Of a stretch of 64,000 nucleotides of DNA, positions 17,298-25,525 are shown one piece after another (positions within the stretch are counted from its first letter, which is position 1; every line of letters starts with the position of its first letter). This stretch comes from Acetobacterium paludosum. Its GTDB lineage: Bacteria; Bacillota; Clostridia; Eubacteriales; Eubacteriaceae. The stretch lies in contig NZ_RXYA01000012.1 in the NCBI RefSeq assembly GCF_008086595.1, forward strand, positions 96,494 through 160,493, in the 5' to 3' direction. The translations under genes were made by a program, and so were the position numbers. Below the pieces are notes generated by a model. That model made no database searches. It saw nothing but the letters and a program-made list of their open reading frames with translations, and had not been told where the DNA came from.

Positions 17298-18449
17298 ATG
17301 GATGATGGACTGAAAGATTTTGACCAGGTAACCCCGACCCTGACTTTTGACCCTTTTGACGAGGGAAAATCATCGGTGGTCAATCAAAAAAATCAGATGG
17401 CAACCGAAGATAAAATTTTCGATGAAGCTCGCCTATCCCCGGAAGAGCAGAAAATGGTCAATGAATTTGCAGAAAAAATTGATCTCAGCAACTCGGCGCT
17501 GATTATGCAGTACGGTGTGGGTGCTCAGAAAAAAATTGCGGAGTTTTCTGAGACCGCTCTGAGCAACGTCAGAACCAAGGATTTAGGAGAAGTCGGTAAA
17601 ATGCTTGGGGACATGGTTTCAGAGCTGCGAAACTTTGAATCCGCAGAAGAAGAAAAAGGCTTTTTTGGTTTCTTTAAAAAAAATGCTAATAAAATCAGCT
17701 CGATGCAGGTTAAATATGCCGCCGCAGAAACCAATATCAACCGGATCTGTGAATCTTTGGAAAAACATCAGGTTCAGCTGATGAAAGATGTGGCTATGAT
17801 GGATAAACTATATGAAGTCAACAAAACTTATTTCAAAGAGTTATCGATGTATATTTTGGCGGGAAAGAAAAAGATCCAGCAGATTCAAAGCACCGATTTG
17901 CCGGTCCTTATACAGAAATCCCAAATGAGTGGATTGCCCGAAGATGCCCAGGCAGTGAATGATTTTTCGGCAATGGCCAACCGTTTTGAGAAGAAGCTTC
18001 ATGATCTCGAATTGACCCGCATGATTTCTATTCAAATGGCGCCGCAAATCCGATTGGTTCAGAATAATGACACCTTGATGGCGGAAAAAATTCAGTCCTC
18101 TATTGTTAATACCATTCCCTTATGGAAAAGTCAGATGGTGCTGGCTCTGGGCGTGGCTCATTCCGGTGAGGCCGCCAGAGCTCAGCGGGAAGTAACGGAT
18201 ATGACCAATCAGCTGTTACGAAAAAATGCCGAAACCTTAAAAATGGAAACCATTAATACGGCCAAAGAATCTGAACGGGGAATTGTGGATATCGAAACCC
18301 TCAAGATAACCAACGAATCGTTGATTACAACCTTTGATGAGGTGTTAAAGATTCAGGATGAAGGCCGACAGAAACGAAAGGCAGCCGAAGCCGAACTTCA
18401 GAAACTTGAAAATGATTTAAAACTGAAAATGCTGGAAATTAGACGATAA
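17298..18449 (+). CDS. TelA family toxic anion resistance protein
   Basis: A 383-residue, mostly helical cytoplasmic protein of the TelA/KlaA family, associated with tellurite and envelope-stress resistance. Visible family features are the KFGFFKK-like EKGFFGFFKKNANK segment near 120-135 and the C-terminal coiled coil (about 310-383). ATG 17298 is chosen over TTG 17280 because AAGGAGACAAAT sits immediately upstream. The pairing with the XpaC-like gene is widely conserved in Firmicutes; a shared function is inferred. Confidence 0.88.
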   Translation: MDDGLKDFDQVTPTLTFDPFDEGKSSVVNQKNQMATEDKIFDEARLSPEEQKMVNEFAEKIDLSNSALIMQYGVGAQKKIAEFSETALSNVRTKDLGEVGKMLGDMVSELRNFESAEEEKGFFGFFKKNANKISSMQVKYAAAETNINRICESLEKHQVQLMKDVAMMDKLYEVNKTYFKELSMYILAGKKKIQQIQSTDLPVLIQKSQMSGLPEDAQAVNDFSAMANRFEKKLHDLELTRMISIQMAPQIRLVQNNDTLMAEKIQSSIVNTIPLWKSQMVLALGVAHSGEAARAQREVTDMTNQLLRKNAETLKMETINTAKESERGIVDIETLKITNESLITTFDEVLKIQDEGRQKRKAAEAELQKLENDLKLKMLEIRR

Positions 18450-18450
18450 A

Positions 18451-18846
18451 ATGAATATTATTGAGCAAGCGGTTTTGCAGTATGTTATTTTCATCCTGAG
18501 TTTAGTCGTTGGGATCCTGTCAATTGTTTATTATGGTAAATATCAAAAACAACTGATAAACGGTGCATTAGAAGGGTCTGTCGCAGGATCGTTCAAAAAC
18601 AAATTCAATCTTTATGGTGTTCTTTATGTTGTCGCGGCATTTCTGGTTATCTTGGAGTCTTATGCCCGGATGAGCGAAATTGTGATCATCATCATGGTCA
18701 TTGTTATCGGCGGGGGCATTTACAATCTGATGTTAATCAATAAAAAAGAAATGTTTGATTTATCCGATATAAAGTTGCTGAGATGGAATGCCATTATTTT
18801 GCTTACCATCGCTCTGGTTTATATTCTGACAATCCTAAATATTTAA
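18451..18846 (+). CDS. Four-helix membrane protein of unknown function
   Basis: A 131-residue protein with four hydrophobic segments (about 8-28, 48-66, 72-92 and 107-129). It starts one base after the telA stop, with no separate strong ribosome site, so it depends on translational coupling. I do not recognise a family. Its place suggests a membrane partner of the XpaC/TelA proteins. Confidence 0.7.
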   Translation: MNIIEQAVLQYVIFILSLVVGILSIVYYGKYQKQLINGALEGSVAGSFKNKFNLYGVLYVVAAFLVILESYARMSEIVIIIMVIVIGGGIYNLMLINKKEMFDLSDIKLLRWNAIILLTIALVYILTILNI

Positions 18847-18906
18847 TTTGACAATTATGTTTAAATCCGTTATCATAGAATTAATAGAATATATTTGAAG
18901 ATTTGT

Positions 18907-19045
18907 GGTGCCTTGTAAGAGGAGAATAGGGAATCAGGTGTAAGTCCTGTACGAACCCATCACTGTGAATGGTTTTGTTTTTGTATATGTCACTGGTAAA
19001 ACGGGAAGGCGCAAAAACTGATAAACCTGAGTCAGGAGACCTGCC
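18907..19045 (+). promoter_or_regulatory. Cobalamin riboswitch
   Basis: Conserved blocks are in order: GGTGCC closing strand, GGGAATCAGGTGTAAGTCC, ACGAACCCATCACTG, and the B12 box GTCAGGAGACCTGCC at 19031-19045. It is followed at once by an intrinsic terminator, so binding of adenosylcobalamin should switch off the ECF operon downstream. Confidence 0.95.
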
Positions 19046-19076
19046 AGAAATTGATTTTGAGAAACGAAGGTAAAGT

Positions 19077-19108
19077 TTCGACTATTTATAGTCGAAGCTT
19101 TTTTTTTG
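19077..19108 (+). terminator. Riboswitch-controlled terminator
   Basis: TTCGACTA-TTTA-TAGTCGAA with a long T tract, 24 bases before the first gene of the ECF operon; the expression platform of the riboswitch. Confidence 0.88.
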
Positions 19109-19131
19109 TATAGAAGGGGATTATTAACTGA

Positions 19132-20604
19132 ATGAAACCAATTATAAGCATTGATTTAGAAGCATTGGTCTTTCCAGAGGAGAAAGAGGCGGCTTTAAAG
19201 AATATAAAACTGGACATCAATCAAGGTGATTTTATTGCCGTAACAGGGGGAACGGCTTCCGGAAAATCCTTATTGCTTCATGCTATTACTTCTGCGGCAC
19301 CCAAGTTTTATCCCTGTACAATTGAGGGGACCGTCAGAGTGGCCGATCGGAATGTGGAAGAAATTCCGCTTTGTGAAATGGCAGATTATGTGGGATATAT
19401 GATGCAGGAGCCACAAAATCAGATGATCAGCAGAGTCGTTTATGATGAGCTTGGGTTTGGGGTGGCCAATATGAATTTGAGCAGCGAGGAAATACAATCC
19501 CGCGTCGGAGAAATCATGTCATTTCTCTCCATCCAGGACTTTGCACACCGGTATACCGATGCTTTGTCCGGGGGCCAGGCTCAAAAAGTTGTTTTGGGCA
19601 GCATCCTGACATTAAAAGCGCCTATTTTACTTCTGGATCAGCCGGCGGCAGAGCTTGATCCCAAAACCAGTTCGGAACTCTACAAGTATCTTTCATGGCT
19701 TAACAAGAATGAAAAAATTACGACAATGGTTGTTATGGATAAATCAAGAGAGGTTTTAAAATATGCCGATCGGGTTGTTGTTATGGAAAACGGCACCGTC
19801 AAGGATTATTTGAGTACCGAAGAATATAAAAATAAATACCAGCAAAAAGAAAAAACCAGGAGACCAATAGAATTAATAGTTGATCATGAAACTGATATCG
19901 TCAAATTGCTGGGGACCTCCCATATTTACAAGGGCGGCATCGTCGGATGCAAAGCCATCGATTTTACGCTGAAAAAGGGTGACTTTACCGCGGTGATCGG
20001 ACAGAACGGATCGGGCAAATCGACGATGCTTAAACTGATCGAGGGGTTGTTAAAGCCGACCGCAGGCTCCATTGAATTGTTTGGATTGTCTGTAACAAAA
20101 AAAAATATCGGCGACCTCCGGCGACGAATCGGTTTTCTTTTTCAAAATCCGGATGATCAGATTTTCTGCAGCACCATAAAAGAGGAAATTGGATATGTTT
20201 TAAAGCGTAAGGATGATTCGGAAGCGGAAAAAAATAGAAAAATTCAGGATGTTCTGGCGTTTATCGGTCTTGAAGGCTCCGAGGAGGTACATCCACAACG
20301 GCTTAGCCGGGGTCAGCGCCAACTGCTGGCATTGGGGTCCGTCATCATCAGTGAACCGGAACTTATTATCGCCGACGAACCGACATCCGGATTGGATGAA
20401 AGTCAAAGCAGACTGGTGATGGAAAAACTTTTGTTACTTGCCCAGCAGGGAAAAACGGTTCTTTTAGTCACCCACGATTTGAGCGATGCCAAATATTTTG
20501 CTAATCGGATCGTGGTCATGAATCGACACGAACTGGTGCTGGATTTCAACGCCGACCAGATGGACTGCTTCACCGATGATTTAATAAAAATGGAACTCAT
20601 GTAG
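19132..20604 (+). CDS. ECF transporter double ATPase (YkoD-like)
   Basis: A 490-residue protein with two fused ABC ATPase domains, as in YkoD. Domain 1 has Walker A GTASGKS (near 37-45), signature LSGGQAQK and DQPAAELD. Domain 2 (from about 255) has GQNGSGKS, FLFQNPDDQ, the variant signature LSRGQRQ and DEPTSGLD. It energises the T and S components encoded next. Expression is under the cobalamin riboswitch just upstream, so the transported compound should be cobalamin related or needed for its synthesis. Confidence 0.92.
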   Translation: MKPIISIDLEALVFPEEKEAALKNIKLDINQGDFIAVTGGTASGKSLLLHAITSAAPKFYPCTIEGTVRVADRNVEEIPLCEMADYVGYMMQEPQNQMISRVVYDELGFGVANMNLSSEEIQSRVGEIMSFLSIQDFAHRYTDALSGGQAQKVVLGSILTLKAPILLLDQPAAELDPKTSSELYKYLSWLNKNEKITTMVVMDKSREVLKYADRVVVMENGTVKDYLSTEEYKNKYQQKEKTRRPIELIVDHETDIVKLLGTSHIYKGGIVGCKAIDFTLKKGDFTAVIGQNGSGKSTMLKLIEGLLKPTAGSIELFGLSVTKKNIGDLRRRIGFLFQNPDDQIFCSTIKEEIGYVLKRKDDSEAEKNRKIQDVLAFIGLEGSEEVHPQRLSRGQRQLLALGSVIISEPELIIADEPTSGLDESQSRLVMEKLLLLAQQGKTVLLVTHDLSDAKYFANRIVVMNRHELVLDFNADQMDCFTDDLIKMELM

Positions 20605-20620
20605 GGAGGAAGGTTCAGCG

Positions 20621-21355
20621 ATGATAAATGTAAAAAATTGGGATCCGCGGCTAAAACTGACCTGGTGTTTATTTCTTGTTCTAACAGCGTTAATTTCGAG
20701 GAATATGGTACTGGATCTGGTGCTATTGCTAACCATTCTGATAACCGAAATTATTACCGAAAAAAGTCTTAAACGTTTTAAAGTGATTGCAATCCTGCTG
20801 TTGATTGCCGGCTCTCAGGTATTGATTATTAATTTACTGTTTGGGAGAGTGGGTGAGCCGGTTTGGTCCTGGTGGATTTTGACTGTTTACAACGGTTCAC
20901 TTATTGCCTCACTGTTAGGATTTTTAAGAATTTGTGTGATTACCATCAGTGCCATCCAATTTGCGTATAACACCGACGCCACGGATATTGCGCAGATGCT
21001 GATTAAATGGCATATTCCCTATCGTTATGCGATGCTGGTACCCATTACGGCGCGGTTTTTTCCGGTCATGGTCAATGAATATCATTCGATTTGTGACAGC
21101 AATTCGGCCCGAGGGGTTCCCTGTGACACGGTGATGGAACATATCAGAAATTTGCCGGCCGCCGTGATGCCGCTGATTTACCGGGCCCTGAGAATATCCA
21201 ACGACGCATCGCTTTCCGTCGAACTGCGAGGCTTTGGCCGCTATGAAACAAGAAATTTTCAAAAAACAATTGGGCTAAGACCTTTTGAAGGAATCATGAT
21301 CTTGTTTATTATCATGATGTATATCTCGATTATGCTATACATCATGTTTTTATAA
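20621..21355 (+). CDS. ECF transporter T component (YkoC/CbiQ-like)
   Basis: A 244-residue membrane protein with about five helices. The coupling motifs SARGVP (about residue 163) and LRGFGRY (about 205) are those of ECF T components that dock on the ATPases. It starts 17 bases after the double-ATPase gene, behind AGGGAGGAAGG. Confidence 0.9.
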   Translation: MINVKNWDPRLKLTWCLFLVLTALISRNMVLDLVLLLTILITEIITEKSLKRFKVIAILLLIAGSQVLIINLLFGRVGEPVWSWWILTVYNGSLIASLLGFLRICVITISAIQFAYNTDATDIAQMLIKWHIPYRYAMLVPITARFFPVMVNEYHSICDSNSARGVPCDTVMEHIRNLPAAVMPLIYRALRISNDASLSVELRGFGRYETRNFQKTIGLRPFEGIMILFIIMMYISIMLYIMFL

Positions 21356-21379
21356 ATATAAAATACTAAGGAGATTAAA

Positions 21380-21937
21380 ATGGAAAATGAACTAGCTTTG
21401 AAGAGAAAAAAGATTTTTAAAACGGACACAAAATCGCTAATCGGCGCAGTTGTAATGGGGATTGTCTTTGTAATTGCCTGTCAGATTACTGGTCAAATTG
21501 ATAACATGTTACCATGGGGAAAAGCCGGTATGTACCTGATAAATGGCAGTTGCTGGGCATTTTTTACAGCCTTTATTACGCTTATCTACAAACAGCCCGG
21601 TGGAATCATTGCGGCAGAGATAGAAGCCTTAACATCAGTGATGTATTCGCCTTTATGGGTAGCTTTTATATTTGCTAATGCCGTTGGCACAATTTGGGTT
21701 TCGTTTGTCGCTTCAAAATATGATATGACAAAATGGTCCCATCATATTCTGGCTCAGGCAGGGGTTTGTATTTTAGGTAACTGTATTGTTACTGTAGGCA
21801 TGATCTTCATTTTGGAAATACCTCTTGATGTTGCCATTATCGAAACCCTAATTCTTATTGCCGTCAACTGGATTGTGGCTACTGTTATTACAAAATTAAC
21901 CTATGATGCTGTTTTAAAATCAGGCCTGGTTAAATAA
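21380..21937 (+). CDS. ECF substrate-binding component, YkoE family
   Basis: A 185-residue membrane protein with about five to six helices. The segment YKQPGGIIAAEIEAL resembles the RKPGAALVSEI block of Bacillus YkoE, the S component that takes up hydroxymethylpyrimidine. Here the operon is controlled by a cobalamin and not a thiamin riboswitch, so the ligand is likely different: a corrinoid, a benzimidazole precursor or cobalt-related species. The assignment to the YkoE family is from memory of the motif; the substrate is inferred from regulation only. Confidence 0.75.
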   Translation: MENELALKRKKIFKTDTKSLIGAVVMGIVFVIACQITGQIDNMLPWGKAGMYLINGSCWAFFTAFITLIYKQPGGIIAAEIEALTSVMYSPLWVAFIFANAVGTIWVSFVASKYDMTKWSHHILAQAGVCILGNCIVTVGMIFILEIPLDVAIIETLILIAVNWIVATVITKLTYDAVLKSGLVK

Positions 21938-21957
21938 AAGTTTTATACTGATGTTTC

Positions 21958-21966
21958 TGCTATAAT
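21958..21966 (+). promoter_or_regulatory. Extended -10 promoter of the ubiD cluster
   Basis: TGCTATAAT (TGnTATAAT) gives a predicted start near 21973, about 110 bases before ubiD. No clear -35 box. Confidence 0.5.
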
Positions 21967-21982
21967 TTAATTGATTTTTATT

Positions 21983-22039
21983 AACGACAATTGTTTTTGC
22001 CTTTTTCTCATTGAGAGTCAGGCTTAAGCGATTGTCGTT
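21983..22039 (+). promoter_or_regulatory. Rod-like inverted repeat in the ubiD leader
   Basis: AACGACAAT (21983-21991) pairs with ATTGTCGTT (22031-22039). Within lie GCCT/AGGC and CTC-ATT-GAG, with symmetric 7-base internal loops. There is no T tract, so it is not a terminator of the ECF operon. It lies in the predicted 5' leader and could be an RNA switch or a protein operator. Confidence 0.55.
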
Positions 22040-22086
22040 TAGGTCGTTATACCGTAATTTAAAATATTATAAAGGTGAGGTAAGTA

Positions 22087-23448
22087 ATGAGTCAGGATCT
22101 ACGCGTATTTTTAGAACAGCTGGAAAAGGATGGAGAAATAAAACACGTTACCGAAGAAGTTAAAAGAGAGTACGAAATCAGCACATTAATGATGGCACTC
22201 GAGAAGGAACACCGCTACCCGGTGATGTGGTTTGATAAAGTGGAAGGCAGTGAATTTCCTGTTGTGACAAATATTTTAGGATCAAGAGAGCGCTTTGCGA
22301 AGGCCATGGGTGTGAAAACAGAAAATATATCCCAGGAATTCGGAGAACGGGTCAAAAACAGGTTTGATAATTTAAAGGTTGTCGAAAATCCTCCCGCCAA
22401 TGCAAATCTCATCACTGGAAATGATGTGGATTTAACTAAATTCCCGATTCTCAAACATTTTCCCATTGATGCCGGTCCCTATATTACATCCGGGCTTTGT
22501 GTGGCCAAGGATCCGGAAACTGGATCCGACACCTGTGGCTTTCATCGCCTCCAGTTAAAAGGGAAAAACAAACTGGGAATCTCTTTCCATTCCAGAGGGA
22601 GAATGTGGGAATATTTTAGAAGAAGCGAAGAGCGCGGCGAAAATATGAAGATGGCCATTTGTATTGGCGTGCATCCCAATATTTCCCTGGGTTCCCAGGC
22701 ATCCGTGCCCTACAGTCTGGGTAAATTCGGGGCCATTGGCGGTCTTTTCGGAGAACCCTTAGAGGTAGCTCAATGTGCAACCATTGATCTGCAGGTGCCG
22801 GCCTATGCAGAAATTGTACTGGAAGGCGAGGTTCTGGCAAATGTTCGGGAGCCGGAAAGCCCGTTTGCCGAATACACCAACTATGCATGCTTCCGGAGTA
22901 CCGAAAATGTTTTTCAGGTCAATGCCATCCGCTATCGTGAAAACCCTATTTTTCATGATATTACACCGGCCATGAGCAGCGAGCATATCACCATTATCTC
23001 GATCCAGAGAGAAGGGGATATTTTAAAAACGCTCAATCAGAACCTGCCAAATATCAAAGCGGTGCATTCACCGTTATCCTCCTGCGGTATTTTCCACTGC
23101 TATATTTCCATGAAAAAAATTGCTGAAGGCCAGCCGCAACAGGCGCTTTTGACAGTATTGGGGATGGACCATCATATTAAGATGGCCGTTGTGGTGGATG
23201 AGGACGTCGATGTCTTTAATGAGCAGGAGGTTCTGTGGGCAATGGCAACACGGCTCCAGGCCAGCAAAGGGGTCATGATTCTACCAAATTGTATGGGCGA
23301 AACCCTGGACCCTTCTTCTGATGAGCTGAGTCGGTCCGACAAAATGGGAATTGATGCCACTAAACCGCTGAGCGGTTTTTCACCCAAGATCGAGATCGAT
23401 AAAGAGGCCCAGGAAGCAGTCAAGCGTTTATATAAATACACAAAGTAA
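22087..23448 (+). CDS. UbiD family prenylated-FMN decarboxylase
   Basis: A 453-residue UbiD-type enzyme that (de)carboxylates aromatic or unsaturated acids using prenylated FMN. Family features include HRLQLKGKNKLGI, the PEG-like segment ESPFAEYTNYA and RYRENPIFHDITPA. It leads a tightly packed operon with hydantoinase-type subunits, UbiX (which makes prenyl-FMN) and an LpdD-like protein. The substrate is not evident. It is much shorter in its C-terminal part than the aryl-phosphate carboxylases and closer in size to gallate or 4-hydroxybenzoate decarboxylases. The ribosome site is GGTGAGG. Confidence 0.92.
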   Translation: MSQDLRVFLEQLEKDGEIKHVTEEVKREYEISTLMMALEKEHRYPVMWFDKVEGSEFPVVTNILGSRERFAKAMGVKTENISQEFGERVKNRFDNLKVVENPPANANLITGNDVDLTKFPILKHFPIDAGPYITSGLCVAKDPETGSDTCGFHRLQLKGKNKLGISFHSRGRMWEYFRRSEERGENMKMAICIGVHPNISLGSQASVPYSLGKFGAIGGLFGEPLEVAQCATIDLQVPAYAEIVLEGEVLANVREPESPFAEYTNYACFRSTENVFQVNAIRYRENPIFHDITPAMSSEHITIISIQREGDILKTLNQNLPNIKAVHSPLSSCGIFHCYISMKKIAEGQPQQALLTVLGMDHHIKMAVVVDEDVDVFNEQEVLWAMATRLQASKGVMILPNCMGETLDPSSDELSRSDKMGIDATKPLSGFSPKIEIDKEAQEAVKRLYKYTK

Positions 23449-23460
23449 GAAGGCCGAAAG

Positions 23461-25524
23461 ATGATAAAAATAGCAATTGATACAGGTGGAACCTTCACTG
23501 ATTATACCTCGGTGGGCAGGTTTAAAGACCAGGCATATCACAAAATATTCGTCAAGAATCCGACAAATCATCAATATCCGGCGGATGGAATCCTGGCTGG
23601 TTTAAAAAAGTTAGCTGAGGAATGGGATGCGGATTTAGAGACGTTTTTAAAAGAAACGGAAAAGATAACGCTGGGAACGACCCTGGCACTCAATGCTCTG
23701 TTGGAGAAGAAGGGGGTAAAAACCGCCCTGTTCACAACAGCAGGCTTTCGTGATGCTCTCGAAATCCGCCGCGCCCAATTGAAAAACCAGTGGGATCTGG
23801 CCGCGGAAAAACCCATGGTTCTGGTTCCTCGCCGATTACGTTTAGGAATCGAGGGACGAATGGATTATCGTGGGGATATTGTAGCCCCCCTGAATGAAGA
23901 CAAAGTCCGGGAAGCTTGCCGTAAATGTCGGGAGCTAGGGGTCAAGGCCATTGCGGTCTGTTATCTTTTCTCGTTTCTTAATCCCGAGCATGAACGGCGG
24001 ACAGCGGAAATCATTAAAGAGGAGCTGCCTGATGTGTTTGTTTCCCTATCCGCGGATGTGGCCCCCCGCATCCGAGAATATGAACGGACCACCACAACGG
24101 TGATCAATGCCTATCTGACCCCGGTTCTGGCAGATTATTTAAACGATATTAAAAAGGAGCTGGCCCTTTATGGCTGGCAGAAACCAATCCATATTATGCT
24201 GAACAACGGCGGACTCAGCGATACCGAAGCGATGGCAGCATTTGCGGTTAAAACCCTGTTATCGGGTCCGGCCGGGGGAGCGGTGGGGAATGAAACCATC
24301 GGAAAATTACTGGGTAAAACTCATACGGTGCTGGCGGACATGGGCGGCACCAGTTTTGATATTCATGTTATCAGCGGCAGCAGCAATCAACTGGTGCCGC
24401 AAACCGAGCTGGCCGGCTATCCCTTGAGCATTCCCATGATTGACATCAGCTCCATCGGTGCCGGAGGTGGCAGCATTGCCCATGTGGAAATCGGCGGACG
24501 GGTCTTTATCGGTCCGGATTCTGCCGGCTCGGTGCCGGGCCCGGCCTGTTACGATTTAGGCGGAGCGGAACCTACGGTTACAGATGCTTTGCTGATCCTC
24601 GGACTCATCAATGAGGACAATTTTCTGGGCGGAAAGTTTGCTTTATCCAGAGAGCGGGCCGAGCAGGCGATAAAGGAAAAGGTAGCCGATCCACTTAATT
24701 TGTCGGTGCATGAGGCAGCGCGGATCATTTACGGCATTGCTGCCGAAATGATGGCGGATGCGGTTCGTCTGGTGACCACCCAGAAAGGAAATGACCCCAG
24801 AATATACAGCCTAATCAGTGCCGGCGGGGCCTTCCCTCTTTTTGCGGCGAAAATTATGGAGTCCCTTCATATGCCGGAGATCCTCATTCCCGTACAGGGA
24901 CCGGTATTCTGTTCCTGGGGAATGTTGGGAGCCTCCAGCCGCTATGATGCAACCCGAAGCTTTTTTATGGAAAAAAAGCAATGGAATGCAAAAAAAATCA
25001 ATCAGACTTTGGCACTGATGATGCAGGAAGGTGAAAGTGAGCTGGAGCGGCTTAGCGTTGATAAAGACCAGCGCCGGTTTGATCTGATTTTAGAAATGCG
25101 TTATGTCAGTCAGCATCACGAGATAAGCGTCCCATGGAAACAGGGAACATTTTCACCGGATAGCTGGGAGACAGTGGAAAAAGAATTTTATGATACCCAT
25201 GAAGCAATTTATGAATATGCCGAAAGAGATAAAGACTGGGAAATCATCGATTTACATCTTGCCTGTTATGAAGAAAACGGGGAGAATGTACTTTTCCCAA
25301 TGGCTTCCCAAAAATCTAATGGACGGACAAAAAAAGTGTCCGGGTATGCCTTTAACCAGGAGGACGAAATCGTGGTTCCAATTTACAATGAGGGCGATTT
25401 AAATGAAGTCATCACCGGGCCGGCACTCATTGATTTTGATTACACCACATTGGTTATTCCGGAACACTTCTTTTGTGCGCCGGCAGATGAAGGAATACTT
25501 GTACTTAAAAAGGAGGTATTGTAG
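23461..25524 (+). CDS. Hydantoinase/oxoprolinase family protein, HyuA subunit
   Basis: A 687-residue HyuA-type ATP-binding subunit. The actin-like ATPase motifs are IDTGGTFTDY (7-16) and ADMGGTSFD (about 295), with LLSGPAGGAVG between them. HyuA with HyuB forms ATP-dependent enzymes: hydantoinases, 5-oxoprolinase, acetone and acetophenone carboxylases. The partner HyuB follows by a one-base gap. No third small subunit of the acetone carboxylase kind is present. Its placement between ubiD and hyuB suggests that UbiD and HyuAB act on the same compound. Confidence 0.93.
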   Translation: MIKIAIDTGGTFTDYTSVGRFKDQAYHKIFVKNPTNHQYPADGILAGLKKLAEEWDADLETFLKETEKITLGTTLALNALLEKKGVKTALFTTAGFRDALEIRRAQLKNQWDLAAEKPMVLVPRRLRLGIEGRMDYRGDIVAPLNEDKVREACRKCRELGVKAIAVCYLFSFLNPEHERRTAEIIKEELPDVFVSLSADVAPRIREYERTTTTVINAYLTPVLADYLNDIKKELALYGWQKPIHIMLNNGGLSDTEAMAAFAVKTLLSGPAGGAVGNETIGKLLGKTHTVLADMGGTSFDIHVISGSSNQLVPQTELAGYPLSIPMIDISSIGAGGGSIAHVEIGGRVFIGPDSAGSVPGPACYDLGGAEPTVTDALLILGLINEDNFLGGKFALSRERAEQAIKEKVADPLNLSVHEAARIIYGIAAEMMADAVRLVTTQKGNDPRIYSLISAGGAFPLFAAKIMESLHMPEILIPVQGPVFCSWGMLGASSRYDATRSFFMEKKQWNAKKINQTLALMMQEGESELERLSVDKDQRRFDLILEMRYVSQHHEISVPWKQGTFSPDSWETVEKEFYDTHEAIYEYAERDKDWEIIDLHLACYEENGENVLFPMASQKSNGRTKKVSGYAFNQEDEIVVPIYNEGDLNEVITGPALIDFDYTTLVIPEHFFCAPADEGILVLKKEVL

Positions 25525-25525
25525 C

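Noticed and set aside
21983..22039. Terminator of the riboswitched ECF operon
   Set aside because: The hairpin has no T tract and lies downstream of an extended -10 promoter, so it belongs to the leader of the ubiD cluster.
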